Notes: generated by a model not told the origin, from the sequence alone. A stretch of 51,623 nt of DNA from an uncultured Lachnospiraceae bacterium (GCA_947167135.1 CAMVGV010000017.1:1-51623), one strand, 5' to 3'. Counted from the first letter of the stretch, positions 7,634 to 15,849 are shown. Numbers and translations: made by a program.

Positions 7634-8092
7634 ATGAAAATATCAAGATCACCCTGGCTCCTGCACTATGATGCATCGAGCTGCAACGGTTGTGATATAG
7701 AGGTTCTGGCGTCCACCACGCCGCGTTTCGATGTGGAGAGATTCGGTATCATTAATACGGGTAATCCGAAGCATGCAGACATCATGGTGGTGACCGGAGG
7801 AGTGAATGCCCAGACTAAGCAGGTGGTAAGGCAGCTTTATTCCCAGATGCCTGATCCGAAGGTGGTGATAGCCGCCGGGATCTGCGCCTGTGACGGAGGG
7901 ATCTTCAAGGACTGCTACAATATTTCCGGAGGAGTGGATACGGTCATTCCTGTCGACGTTTACGTGCCCGGCTGTGCAGTGAGACCGGAGGCTCTTATTG
8001 ACGGGGTGGTAAAGGCACTTGCCATACTGGATGAAAAAAGGGAAGCGATGAAGAACCACGCTACATGCGAGGTTCATTTCGATAAAGCGTAA
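7634..8092 (+). CDS. echC: Ech hydrogenase subunit C, small subunit with one [4Fe-4S] cluster
   Basis: A 152-residue protein homologous to NuoB and to the core of [NiFe]-hydrogenase small subunits. The proximal-cluster ligands are visible: SCNGCDIEVL gives the C-x-x-C pair, GICACDGG the third cysteine and VPGCAVRPE the fourth. It carries electrons between EchF and the active site in EchE. Length fits the family. The ATG follows TGGAGG. It is separated from echB by a repeat array but is almost certainly part of the same operon. Confidence 0.95.
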   Translation: MKISRSPWLLHYDASSCNGCDIEVLASTTPRFDVERFGIINTGNPKHADIMVVTGGVNAQTKQVVRQLYSQMPDPKVVIAAGICACDGGIFKDCYNISGGVDTVIPVDVYVPGCAVRPEALIDGVVKALAILDEKREAMKNHATCEVHFDKA

Positions 8093-8141
8093 AAACAGGG
8101 CATCAGGATTTAATTTGCATTGATATTCAGGAGCATGGATT

Positions 8142-8498
8142 ATGGAACAGGAATTTAGAAGAGTTTCACGCCGCACCATTCTTTCCGAGGTGCAGAGTCT
8201 GGAGGAGGAACATTACCGTCTGATACAGATATGTGCCACAACCGTGGAGGATGGTTATGAGATCCTTTATACCTTTGGAAAAGGCTATGATGAGGTACAG
8301 GTAAAGATACATACGGATGAGGGAGAGCATGTGCAGAGTATCAGCCGCTTATTCCCCCCTGCCTGGCTTTATGAAAATGAGATACATGACCTTCATGGCA
8401 TTGCGATAGACGGAATAACGCTGGATTTCAGGGGCGGCCTTTACAGGACCAAGGAGAAAGCACCCTTTGCGCATAAAGAAGAAAAGGAGGGTAAATAA
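8142..8498 (+). CDS. echD: Ech hydrogenase subunit D (complex I 30-kDa-like)
   Basis: A 118-residue hydrophilic protein homologous to the NuoC/30-kDa subunit. The typical block is LFPPAWLYENEIHDLHGIAID near residues 66-86, where FP.A...E.E..DL.GI is the family pattern. It packs against EchE in the peripheral arm and has no cofactor motif. The C-terminus is charged (KEKAPFAHKEEKEGK). It abuts echE with the stop immediately followed by the next ATG. Confidence 0.9.
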   Translation: MEQEFRRVSRRTILSEVQSLEEEHYRLIQICATTVEDGYEILYTFGKGYDEVQVKIHTDEGEHVQSISRLFPPAWLYENEIHDLHGIAIDGITLDFRGGLYRTKEKAPFAHKEEKEGK

Positions 8499-9578
8499 AT
8501 GTCATCAAGATCGGTAATACCCTTCGGACCGCAGCACCCCGTTCTTCCCGAGCCTATCCATCTGGATCTGGTTCTGGAGGATGAAAAGGTTGTGGAGGCG
8601 GTTCCTTCAATAGGCTTTGTGCACAGAGGTCTGGAGAGCCTTGTCACAAAGAAGGATTTTAAGGAAATGGTTTATGTTGCGGAGCGTATCTGCGGCATCT
8701 GCTCCTTCGGACACGGCTTCGGGTACTGCGATGCTGTTGAGCATATTATGGATATCGAGGTGACGGAGAGAGCAAATTATCTCCGGACCATTCTGTTTGA
8801 GATGTCCAGGATGCACAGTCATATTCTCTGGCTGGGGCTTATGGCTGATGCCTTTGGTTTTGAGAGCCTGTTTATGGATACCTGGAGGATCAGGGAGAAG
8901 GTTCTCGATATGCTGGAAGCTGCCACAGGAGGCAGGGTGATTTTTTCCATTCTTGATGTGGGAGGACTCAGAAGGGATATTCCTGATGATATGCTGAAGA
9001 GCTTCCTTCCTGTTCTGGATGAGATAGAAAAGGAACTGGCTATTGACGTCAAGGCCTTTTTGAACGACAGTGCGGTAAAATCAAGGCTCTGCGGAGTGGG
9101 TTTTTTAAGCGCCGAGCAGGTTGAGAAGCTGGGCTGCTGCGGTCCCTTCCTTCGCGGGAGCGGGGTAAAGAGGGATTCCAGGAAGCTGGGATACGCAGCC
9201 TATGATGATATTGATTTTGAGATCATAACCAGTGATGACTGCGATACCTACGGAAGAACCTTTGTGCGTGCACAGGAGATACTGCAGAGCATCAGCATTA
9301 TCCGCCAGGCAATAGAAAAGGTGCCGGCCGGTGAGGTAATGGTTCCGGTTAAGGGCTTCCCGAAAGGAGAGCACATGACCCGGATAGAGCAGCCGAGGGG
9401 CGAAGCCTGCTACTACGTTAAGGCAAACGGAACGAAGTTCCTTGAACGTATGAGAGTCCGCACACCGACCTTTGCAAATATTCCGGCACTTACGGAGACG
9501 CTGCAGGGATGCTCTCTGTCCGACGTGCCTATTCTCGTGGTTGCCATTGACCCTTGTATAAGCTGTACGGAGCGCTAA
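8499..9578 (+). CDS. echE: Ech hydrogenase subunit E, [NiFe] catalytic large subunit
   Basis: A 359-residue large subunit. The N-terminal nickel ligands are in RICGICSFGHGF (about residues 62-73). The C-terminal ones are in DPCISCTER, which ends the protein. It makes or consumes H2. As known for several group 4 enzymes, no peptide follows the last DPC-x-x-C-x-x-R motif, so no maturation protease should be needed, in line with none being found nearby. The ATG directly follows the echD stop, with AAAAGGAGG upstream. A GGAGC/GCTCC hairpin (9569-9584) overlaps the stop codon. Confidence 0.96.
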   Translation: MSSRSVIPFGPQHPVLPEPIHLDLVLEDEKVVEAVPSIGFVHRGLESLVTKKDFKEMVYVAERICGICSFGHGFGYCDAVEHIMDIEVTERANYLRTILFEMSRMHSHILWLGLMADAFGFESLFMDTWRIREKVLDMLEAATGGRVIFSILDVGGLRRDIPDDMLKSFLPVLDEIEKELAIDVKAFLNDSAVKSRLCGVGFLSAEQVEKLGCCGPFLRGSGVKRDSRKLGYAAYDDIDFEIITSDDCDTYGRTFVRAQEILQSISIIRQAIEKVPAGEVMVPVKGFPKGEHMTRIEQPRGEACYYVKANGTKFLERMRVRTPTFANIPALTETLQGCSLSDVPILVVAIDPCISCTER

Positions 9579-9580
9579 AG

Positions 9581-9626
9581 CTCCGCATATAAAGGCGGTA
9601 GAATACAGTATGACGAGAGGAGCGGA
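9581..9626 (+). promoter_or_regulatory. Leader of echF with two alternative pairings near the ribosome site
   Basis: CCGC at 9583-9586 can pair with GCGG at 9595-9598 to form a small hairpin around an ATATAAA loop. The overlapping TCCGC can instead pair with GCGGA at 9622-9626, which directly follows GGA of the only ribosome-site-like sequence. The second site lies 15 nt before the echF ATG. The same arrangement occurs before rplO and rpmJ. A regulatory switch is inferred from pairing only. Confidence 0.45.
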
Positions 9627-9637
9627 ATAGACAATTA

Positions 9638-10129
9638 ATGAATAATGTGAATTATATCGGCCAGACATTGAAGAATCTCTTTTCAAAGCCTGCCACAGTT
9701 AAATATCCTTTCGAGCCGAGAGAATTCCCGGAACGTACCAGGGGTCATGTGGAAAATGATATGGATGTCTGCATACTCTGCGGACTCTGCCAGATGAGGT
9801 GTCCCACGGGAGCCATAACGGTTGACAAGAAAGGACAGACGTGGGCAATACGTCCTTTTTCCTGTATACAGTGCAGGAGCTGCGTTGACAACTGTCCGAA
9901 GAAGTCTCTTTCCATGGGACAGCAGTATCAGGAGCCCGGAACAGAGAAGATAGAGAAGAAATTTGACCTCTCCGATAAACAGAAGGAAGCTCTCGCGGAG
10001 CAGGCGCGTATCGCTGTCGAAAAGGCTGCGGCGGCAAAGGCAGCCATGGAAGCAAAGAAAAAGGCTGAAGCAGAGGCGGCTGCCAAAGCAACGGAAGCGG
10101 CCGGAAGCACAGCGGATGTAAAGGGGTAA
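9638..10129 (+). CDS. echF: Ech hydrogenase subunit F, two-[4Fe-4S] polyferredoxin with Ala/Lys-rich tail
   Basis: A 163-residue NuoI-like protein. Two cluster motifs are clear: CILCGLCQMRCPTG and CIQCRSCVDNCPKK (about residues 46-88). They receive electrons from ferredoxin and pass them to EchC. The last 45 residues form a low-complexity, probably helical tail of Ala, Lys and Glu (for example VEKAAAAKAAMEAKKKAEAE) that the core family does not need. The tail may be a docking arm or simply a drifting linker. The ATG has only a distant GGAG (15 nt). hypC follows after 5 bp. Confidence 0.94.
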   Translation: MNNVNYIGQTLKNLFSKPATVKYPFEPREFPERTRGHVENDMDVCILCGLCQMRCPTGAITVDKKGQTWAIRPFSCIQCRSCVDNCPKKSLSMGQQYQEPGTEKIEKKFDLSDKQKEALAEQARIAVEKAAAAKAAMEAKKKAEAEAAAKATEAAGSTADVKG

Positions 10130-10134
10130 GGCAT

Positions 10135-10353
10135 ATGTGCGTTGCACTTCCGGGAAGAGTCATTGCCGTAAAGGACAGGAAGGCCACGGTGGATTTCAGC
10201 GGAAATCTCGTAGAAGCATACGCGGGACTAGTTGACATTAATATCGATGACAGGGTGCTGGTTCACGCCGGATGCATTATACAGAAGCTTACAGAAGAGG
10301 ATGCGGATTTCATGACAGAATTTGCAGATTACATCCGGGAGCTGGAAGCGTAA
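10135..10353 (+). CDS. hypC: Hydrogenase maturation chaperone HypC
   Basis: A 72-residue HypC/HybG family protein starting with the diagnostic MCVALPGRVIAV. Cys2 is the residue that binds the Fe(CN)2CO group together with HypD. VHAGCIIQKL is the conserved second block. It delivers the iron centre to the EchE precursor. It starts 5 bp after the echF stop, so it is in the same operon. Confidence 0.96.
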   Translation: MCVALPGRVIAVKDRKATVDFSGNLVEAYAGLVDINIDDRVLVHAGCIIQKLTEEDADFMTEFADYIRELEA

Positions 10354-10375
10354 TTTTATGTAAACCATTGCTGCT

Positions 10376-10468
10376 TGTAACAGTTCACCCTTGATAATAC
10401 CTGGGCGTGTAGCCCGAAGAATCTTTTTACTGATCGGGAGAGATCCTTCGCTAACGCTCAGGATGACA
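10376..10468. repeat. Two repeat fragments between hypC and hypD
   Basis: The 135-bp gap holds a copy of the sequence TTGTAACAGTTCACC (10376-10390), also present at 13629. A half-copy AGCCCGAAGAATCTTT follows near 10406. Next comes a complete minus-oriented copy of the dispersed hairpin repeat (GATCCTTCGC at 10442 through CTCAGGATGACAA at about 10469). No promoter or terminator was recognised. Confidence 0.8.
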
Positions 10469-10488
10469 ACTATTGAAAAGGTCTGTGA

Positions 10489-11511
10489 ATGACAGATAAA
10501 GAAATAGTCGAATTCCTAAAAAACTATAACGGTCCGGATGTCAGTCTTATGGAGATCTGCGGCTCGCATACAGCCGCCATCGTGAAAAGCGGCATCCGGT
10601 CTTTTTTGTCCCCTCACATCCATATGGTGTCGGGTCCGGGCTGTCCTGTCTGTGTGACGGTTACTTCCTATATAGACAGGCTCATCGCCCTTTCGGAGGA
10701 GCCGGGAAATGTGATCTGTTCCTTTGGGGATCTTTTAAGGGTACCGGGGAGCCGGGGCACTCTGGAAGAGGCAAAGGCACGTGGCGGCGATATAAGGATG
10801 CTTTATTCCCCGCTTGATATGCTTGAACAGGCAGCAAAGGATAGTTTACATAACTATATCTTCGCTGCTGTGGGCTTTGAGACTACGGCGCCGGTTTATG
10901 CAGCTTTACTTGAAAATGCCGGGAAAGACGGTATCAGCAATATAAAGCTTCTCACCTCCCTAAAGACCATGCCGGAGGTGGTTAAGCGGATCGGCGGAAG
11001 AATGGACGGATATCTCCTTCCGGGTCATGTCTGTACAGTAACAGGCTGCGGGCTTTATGAGCCCATAGCAGCGGATATAGGCACCCCCATGGTGGCAGCG
11101 GGCTTTGACGCGGGGAACATCCTTCATGCTGTATTTGCCCTCGTGAAGCTTAGGGGAAAGGGAGTTGTAAAGAATTTCTATCCCTCGGTAGTGACGGTTG
11201 AAGGAAACAAAAAAGCGCTTAAGGCTATGGACAGGTTTTTTGAAGCCGGGGACGCATCCTGGAGAGGACTGGGGATGCTGGAGAATTCGGGTCTGTACCT
11301 TCGCAGGGAATTTGGTGATTTCGATGCGGGAAGCTCCGATCTCACGGAGGACAGGGAGAATGCCGGCTGTCACTGTTCAAAGGTGATCACCGGGGAAGAA
11401 AAAAGCATGGACTGTCCGTTGTTTGGCAGCATCTGCACACCCTCTGCCCCCAAAGGCGCCTGTATGGTATCCAGGGAGGGCGCCTGCTTTAATGAATTTA
11501 TAAACAGATGA
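10489..11511 (+). CDS. hypD: Hydrogenase maturation protein HypD
   Basis: A 340-residue HypD, the iron-sulfur scaffold on which cyanide groups are attached to iron. The conserved blocks are GSHTAAI near the N-terminus, SGPGCPVCV, FGDLLRVPGS, GFETTAP and LPGHVC. The C-terminal cysteines (DCPLFGSICTPSAPKGAC) bind the [4Fe-4S] cluster. It works with HypC and HypE. The ATG lies 8 nt after AAAGG. It is separated from hypC by repeat DNA but is on the same strand and in the same pathway. Confidence 0.95.
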   Translation: MTDKEIVEFLKNYNGPDVSLMEICGSHTAAIVKSGIRSFLSPHIHMVSGPGCPVCVTVTSYIDRLIALSEEPGNVICSFGDLLRVPGSRGTLEEAKARGGDIRMLYSPLDMLEQAAKDSLHNYIFAAVGFETTAPVYAALLENAGKDGISNIKLLTSLKTMPEVVKRIGGRMDGYLLPGHVCTVTGCGLYEPIAADIGTPMVAAGFDAGNILHAVFALVKLRGKGVVKNFYPSVVTVEGNKKALKAMDRFFEAGDASWRGLGMLENSGLYLRREFGDFDAGSSDLTEDRENAGCHCSKVITGEEKSMDCPLFGSICTPSAPKGACMVSREGACFNEFINR

Positions 11512-11529
11512 TAATTGCTGAAGAAGGCT

Positions 11530-12549
11530 ATGAATAACATTACCTTATCACACGGAAGCGGCGGAGATGCCACCTCAAAGCTTATTGAGGAAGTATTCCG
11601 GAACGAATTTCATAATGAATATCTTGACAGGATGGAGGATTCATCTGTGGTTCCCGGAGGCAAGAGACTCGCACTCACTACGGATTCTTTTGTGGTGCAG
11701 CCTCTTATCTATGACGGAGGGGATATAGGAAGGCTCTCTGTCTGTGGAACAGTGAATGATATCCTTATGAGCGGAGCAGAGCCAAAGTATCTTACCGCCG
11801 GCTTTGTGCTGGAGGAAGGACTTGATACCGGGCTTCTTAAAAGGATCGTTCATTCCATGGCGGAAACCGCGGAGGAAGCCGGGGTAAGGATCGTTGCCGG
11901 AGACACGAAGGTGATAGAGCATAAAGGCGGTAAGGATGATAACCCGGGTCTTATCATAAACACAGCCGGTGTGGGTTTTCTCAATGAAAAGGTGAACGTG
12001 GGAGCTTCCTTAATAAAGGAGGGAGACGCGGTCATATTATCGGGAAATATCGGGGATCATCATGCCGCAATAATGAAGGAGCGCCTCAGCATCAGAAATG
12101 AAAAGATAAAAAGCGACAATGCTCCGTTAAATGAAATGGTGAGGAGACTGTTTGATAACGGCATAGAAGTCCATGCCCTGCGGGATGTGACAAGGGGCGG
12201 TCTCGGGACGGTACTGAACGAGTTTTCAAAGGAGTCGGGGCAAGACATATTTATTATAGAAGAAAAGCTTCCCGTGAGTGACGCGGTGAGGGACTTCAGC
12301 GCTCTTCTGGGGCTTGATATCCTGTACATGGGTAACGAGGGGAAGATGGTCTGTACCGTAGCAGCTAAGGATAAGGATAAGGCGGTTGACATAATTCGAA
12401 GATCAAAATACGGCGAAGAGGCAGAGATAATAGGATACGCGGAAAGTCCGGTGACTGCCGGCGAAGGAAAGCTTATACTTAAAACCGGGATCGGCGGTGA
12501 AAGGATAGTGGGGCCTCTGTACGGTGAGGGTCTCCCCCGGATCTGCTAA
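11530..12549 (+). CDS. hypE: Hydrogenase maturation protein HypE
   Basis: A 339-residue HypE of the PurM-like ATPase fold. It dehydrates the carbamoyl group received from HypF into a thiocyanate on its C-terminal cysteine. The protein ends in the canonical PRIC. The N-terminal HGSGGDATSKL and RDVTRGGLGTVLNEF blocks match the family. I prefer ATG at 11530 over the in-frame TTG at 11515, because the protein then begins MNNITLSHGSGG as in homologues. It closes the contiguous ech-hyp group. Confidence 0.95.
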   Translation: MNNITLSHGSGGDATSKLIEEVFRNEFHNEYLDRMEDSSVVPGGKRLALTTDSFVVQPLIYDGGDIGRLSVCGTVNDILMSGAEPKYLTAGFVLEEGLDTGLLKRIVHSMAETAEEAGVRIVAGDTKVIEHKGGKDDNPGLIINTAGVGFLNEKVNVGASLIKEGDAVILSGNIGDHHAAIMKERLSIRNEKIKSDNAPLNEMVRRLFDNGIEVHALRDVTRGGLGTVLNEFSKESGQDIFIIEEKLPVSDAVRDFSALLGLDILYMGNEGKMVCTVAAKDKDKAVDIIRRSKYGEEAEIIGYAESPVTAGEGKLILKTGIGGERIVGPLYGEGLPRIC

Positions 12550-12565
12550 TGCCTGCCGATCTGAT

Positions 12566-12724
12566 ACAGCTTTTTATAAAGCTGTCATTCTGAGCGCAGC
12601 GAAGAATCCTCATATCTTTTTTGGGATACTGTCATTCTGAGCGAAGCGAAGAATCCTCATATCTTTTTTGGAATGCTGTCATTCTGAGCGAAGCGAAGAA
12701 TCCTTATATTTTTTTCGAACGGAG
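12566..12724. repeat. Hairpin plus three 47-bp tandem units of the dispersed repeat
   Basis: ACAGCTTT/AAAGCTGT (12566-12585, 4-nt loop) forms a perfect hairpin after hypE. It runs into three tandem units beginning GTCATTCTGAGCG at 12584, 12631 and 12678, an exact 47-bp period. Each unit is a plus-oriented copy of the dispersed hairpin repeat followed by a T-rich tail. Because the tail (TCTTTTTTGG) follows a stem, the units might also weaken read-through. Confidence 0.9.
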
Positions 12725-12730
12725 AAATAA

Positions 12731-13624
12731 ATGCTTGTTGCAGACAATTGGAAAGACTATGAAGTTATCGATACATCAAAGGGTGAAAAGCTGGAGCGCT
12801 GGGGAAAGTATATCCTTGTCAGACCGGATCCCCAGGTGATCTGGGAAACTCCGAAAGAAAACTACGGATGGAAGAAACGGAACGGCCACTATCACAGAAG
12901 CGCAAAAGGCGGCGGCAGCTGGGAGTTTTTTGATCTTCCGGAGGAATGGAGCATAGGATACAGCCTGAAGAGTGCCGGAAAAACCCTGAAATTTAATTTA
13001 AAACCATTCTCCTTTAAGCATACGGGTCTTTTTCCCGAGCAGGCGGTAAACTGGGAATGGATGGCAGAACGCATAAGGGATGCGAAAGCCGATAGTCCGG
13101 AAAGAGAGATAAAGGTTCTTAATCTCTTTGCCTATACAGGAGGGGCAACTGCAGCCTGTGCGGCAGCGGGAGCCCGCGTAACACACGTGGATGCTTCAAA
13201 GGGTATGGTAGGCTGGGCGAAGGAAAACTGCAGCCTTTCAGGTATTCCCGCAGAAAGGCTCAGATTTTTCGTGGATGACTGTAAGAAGCTTGTGGAGCGT
13301 GAGATCCGAAGAGGCAGTAAGTATGACGGTATCCTGATGGACCCGCCTTCCTACGGCAGGGGACCTAAGGGTGAGATATGGAAGATGGAGGACAATATCT
13401 ATTCTTTTATTGAAAGTGCGGCGGAGCTTCTTTCGGAGGATCCACTTTTCTTTCTTGTAAATTCGTATACCACGGGCCTTCAGCCTGCGGTTCTCAGATA
13501 CATGCTGGGATCTCTTATAACGAAAAAAAGGGGAGGCTGCACGGAGGCCGATGAAGTGGGACTTCCGGTCACGGCTTCCGGACTCATTCTGCCATGCGGG
13601 GCTGCCGGCAGGTGGTGTAAGTAA
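12731..13624 (+). CDS. Class I SAM-dependent methyltransferase, RlmI-like (probable rRNA methyltransferase)
   Basis: A 297-residue protein. The SAM-binding motif I is VLNLFAYTGGATAACAA (about 129-145), followed by THVDASKGMVGWAKEN. The catalytic motif IV DGILMDPPSYGRGP is near 207-220. These match the C-terminal domain of the RlmI/RlmK-type 23S rRNA cytosine methyltransferases. The N-terminal 110 residues differ from the PUA domain of E. coli RlmI. The ATG follows GGAG. It sits alone between two repeat-rich gaps, and its exact substrate cannot be read from the sequence. Confidence 0.82.
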   Translation: MLVADNWKDYEVIDTSKGEKLERWGKYILVRPDPQVIWETPKENYGWKKRNGHYHRSAKGGGSWEFFDLPEEWSIGYSLKSAGKTLKFNLKPFSFKHTGLFPEQAVNWEWMAERIRDAKADSPEREIKVLNLFAYTGGATAACAAAGARVTHVDASKGMVGWAKENCSLSGIPAERLRFFVDDCKKLVEREIRRGSKYDGILMDPPSYGRGPKGEIWKMEDNIYSFIESAAELLSEDPLFFLVNSYTTGLQPAVLRYMLGSLITKKRGGCTEADEVGLPVTASGLILPCGAAGRWCK

Positions 13625-13628
13625 AACA

Positions 13629-13765
13629 ATTGTAACAGTTCACCATAGATGATCCTTCCCGGGCTTCAGACTCTAATACTTTGCCCTGAACAATAAAGCC
13701 AGCGGTTCTTGATAAATCGGTCTTCCTGTGGCGCCGCCCGCTCCTATAGCGGCGCCTGCTACAGG
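13629..13765. other. Intergenic DNA before the S10 promoter: TTGTAACAG repeat and a GC-rich hairpin
   Basis: After the methyltransferase the DNA holds a second copy of TTGTAACAGTTCACC (13629-13643). A long GC-rich hairpin follows, with CCTGT at 13725-13729, GGCGCCGC at 13730-13737, GCGGCGCC at 13749-13756 and ACAGG at 13761-13765. The hairpin is followed by A-rich, not T-rich, sequence, so it is not a standard intrinsic terminator. It may still end transcription before the ribosomal operon. Confidence 0.55.
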
Positions 13766-13816
13766 GTAAAAAAATCAAAAAGGTCAAAAAAACAAATCAA
13801 AATATAAAAAAATCCC

Positions 13817-13845
13817 TTGCATTATGAAAAAACCCAATGTATAAT
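13817..13845 (+). promoter_or_regulatory. Promoter of the S10 ribosomal operon
   Basis: TTGCAT (13817-13822), 17-nt spacer, perfect TATAAT (13840-13845). The expected start of transcription near 13852 leaves an untranslated leader of about 284 nt before rpsJ. It is the strongest promoter match upstream of the ribosomal genes. Confidence 0.85.
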
Positions 13846-13851
13846 AGCGAT

Positions 13852-14135
13852 TGCTGTGACATTGATAGCTATGAAGCGTGAAGTTGCGGAAAGGCAGGGA
13901 AGGCCTGCGGATCCGGTATCTCCGTGGAGCGAATGTCAAGTCTGGATACTGACGGCAAGTCACTGTAGCACGCCGGAGCAGCTTAGCAAAATGCAGGCAG
14001 TTCCGGTAAAAGTTCCGTAAAAATACGGAGAACAACGGGAATGAGTCCGCTGTGGGTTTAGGACACACCCGGAAACGTGTACAGTCACCGCTTGTCGTGC
14101 TGGTTAAAAGTACGAATAAGGAGGCGACTTTTTTT
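13852..14135 (+). promoter_or_regulatory. Long structured leader of the S10 operon
   Basis: About 284 nt between the promoter and rpsJ without a credible open frame. Several hairpins are visible: GCAGG/CCTGC (13894-13908), CCGGA at 13973 with TCCGG at 14002, and TTCCGTA/TACGGA (14013-14029). A GGAGG ribosome site follows at 14119. S10 operons in other bacteria are controlled through their leader, in E. coli by ribosomal protein L4, so an autoregulatory leader is likely. Which protein binds here is inference. Confidence 0.6.
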
Positions 14136-14453
14136 ATGACAAATCAGGTAATGAGAATCATTTTGAAAGCCTATGATCATCAGCTGATAGATGCATCAGC
14201 AAAAAAGATCATCGAGACAGTTAGGAAGAACGGCTCAGAGGTCAGCGGACCGGTACCCCTTCCCACAAAGAAGGAGGTTGTTACCATCCTTCGTGCGGTA
14301 CATAAGTACAAGGACTCAAGAGAGCAGTTTGAGCAGAGGACCCATAAGAGGCTCATCGACATCATCCAGCCCACACAGAAGACTGTCGAAACACTGTCAA
14401 GGCTTGAAATGCCCGCTGGTGTCTACATCGACATCAAAATGAAGCAGGAGTAA
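14136..14453 (+). CDS. rpsJ: 30S ribosomal protein S10
   Basis: A 105-residue S10 ([24 protein letters not shown]...). The block [29 protein letters not shown] is the conserved loop region of the family, which in other bacteria also contacts the antitermination factor NusB. I placed the start at 14136 because family members begin a few residues before the RI.LKAYDH block. The open frame extends upstream to 14052 without support. First gene of the S10 operon; the ribosome site GGAGG is 12 nt away with a T-rich spacer. Confidence 0.95.
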   Translation: MTNQVMRIILKAYDHQLIDASAKKIIETVRKNGSEVSGPVPLPTKKEVVTILRAVHKYKDSREQFEQRTHKRLIDIIQPTQKTVETLSRLEMPAGVYIDIKMKQE

Positions 14454-14515
14454 TCAGCAACAATGTATGAACATCTTTTGTTTAGAGGGGTGTTCCAATG
14501 CAGAAAGGTGAGAAA

Positions 14516-15199
14516 ATGACTAAGGCTATTTTAGCAAGAAAGATCGGTATGACCCAGATCTTTGACGAGAACGGCGTAGTTACTCCGGTAACGGTTCTGG
14601 AAGCCGGTCCCTGTACGGTCACTCAGGTAAAGACCGTTGAGAACGACGGATACAATGCAGTACAGGTTGGATTCGGAGAGATCAAGGACAAGGTTATCGA
14701 GAAGGACGCAGGAGGAAAGAAGAAGATCGCACATCCTCATGGCACAACAAAGGCTATGGCAGGCCACTTTAAGAAGGCCGGTACAGAGAGCAAGAGGTTT
14801 GTCCGTGAGTTTAAGTTTGATAACGCATCAGATTATCAGCCCGCACAGGAGATCAAGGCAGACATTTTTGAGGCCGGCGATTTTGTGGATGCTACCGCGA
14901 TCAGCAAAGGTAAGGGTTTCCAGGGCACCATCAAGAGACTCGGACAGCACAGGGGTCCTATGAAGCACGGTTCCAAGTTCCACCGTCATCAGGGTTCCAA
15001 CGGTGCCTGCTCAAGCCCCAGCCGTGTATACAAGGGCAAGGGAATGCCCGGACATATGGGTTCAAAGAAGATCACGGTTCAGAATCTTCAGGTTGTACGC
15101 GTTGATGCCGAGAAAAACCTTCTTCTTGTGAAGGGCGCGGTTCCCGGAGCAAAGAAGGCCCTTGTTACTATCAAAGAAACAGTCAAGGGAAATAAATAA
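14516..15199 (+). CDS. rplC: 50S ribosomal protein L3
   Basis: L3, 227 residues from the start chosen here ([20 protein letters not shown]). The conserved extended finger [25 protein letters not shown] reaches toward the peptidyl-transferase centre in known structures. Two starts compete: ATG 14516 with AAAGGTG 5 nt upstream, and ATG 14498 with AGAGGGG 8 nt upstream, which adds MQKGEK. I prefer 14516 because it matches the usual L3 N-terminus. Confidence 0.93.
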   Translation: MTKAILARKIGMTQIFDENGVVTPVTVLEAGPCTVTQVKTVENDGYNAVQVGFGEIKDKVIEKDAGGKKKIAHPHGTTKAMAGHFKKAGTESKRFVREFKFDNASDYQPAQEIKADIFEAGDFVDATAISKGKGFQGTIKRLGQHRGPMKHGSKFHRHQGSNGACSSPSRVYKGKGMPGHMGSKKITVQNLQVVRVDAEKNLLLVKGAVPGAKKALVTIKETVKGNK

Positions 15200-15228
15200 T
15201 CTTTAGGGAAAGGAGGAAAGAAAAGAAA

Positions 15229-15849
15229 ATGGCTAGTGTATCTGTTTACAACATGGAAGGCAAGGAAGTCGGAAACATGGAGCTTTCCGATGAGCTCTTC
15301 GGTGTAGAGATAAATGAGAACCTTGTTCACCAGGCAGTTCTTCAGCAGCTTGCTGACAGACGTCAGGGAACACAGAAAGCAAAGACACGTTCCGAAGTGT
15401 CCGGCGGCGGAAGAAAGCCCTGGAGGCAGAAGGGAACAGGCCACGCCCGTCAGGGTTCGACCAGATCTCCCCAGTGGACACACGGTGGCGTAGTATTCGC
15501 TCCCGTTCCGAGAGATTATTCCTTTAAGATGAATAAGAAGGAAAAGAGGTATGCTTTAAAGAGCGCTCTCACAAGCCGCGTTCAGGACAATAAGTTCATA
15601 GTTCTTGACGAGCTGAAGCTTGATGAGATAAAGACAAAGAAATTCCGGGAGGTGCTTGACGCACTTAAGGTAAATAAGGCCATTGTCATACTTGACAGCC
15701 TTGATAAAAATGCCATCCTTTCCGCGAGGAATATTCCCGATGTCATCACTGCTCAGGTAAATACCATCAATACCTACGACATCATGAAATACAACACTGT
15801 CATCACCACGAAGGCAGCTGTTCAGAAGCTTGAGGAGGTATACGCATAA
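15229..15849 (+). CDS. rplD: 50S ribosomal protein L4
   Basis: A 206-residue L4. The conserved RNA-binding loop is RSEVSGGGRKPWRQKGTGHARQGS, written here only in part: SGGGRKPWRQKGTGHARQ. It lines the exit tunnel. In other bacteria L4 also represses its own operon through the S10 leader, which makes it the first candidate for the long leader upstream. ATG follows GGAGGAAAG. Its stop overlaps the rplW start (TAATG). Confidence 0.95.
   Translation: MASVSVYNMEGKEVGNMELSDELFGVEINENLVHQAVLQQLADRRQGTQKAKTRSEVSGGGRKPWRQKGTGHARQGSTRSPQWTHGGVVFAPVPRDYSFKMNKKEKRYALKSALTSRVQDNKFIVLDELKLDEIKTKKFREVLDALKVNKAIVILDSLDKNAILSARNIPDVITAQVNTINTYDIMKYNTVITTKAAVQKLEEVYA

Noticed and set aside
7649-8179. 176-residue minus-strand frame over echC
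   Set aside because: Shadow of a well-recognised gene; no motif and no ribosome site.
12621-12839. 72-residue frame reading through the 47-bp repeats
   Set aside because: Its repeated peptide comes from the tandem array, and it overlaps the methyltransferase start in another frame.
13725-13765. GC-rich hairpin as a standard terminator before the S10 operon
   Set aside because: It is followed by A-rich sequence on the + strand and has no T-run on either strand, so it is listed only as a hairpin.
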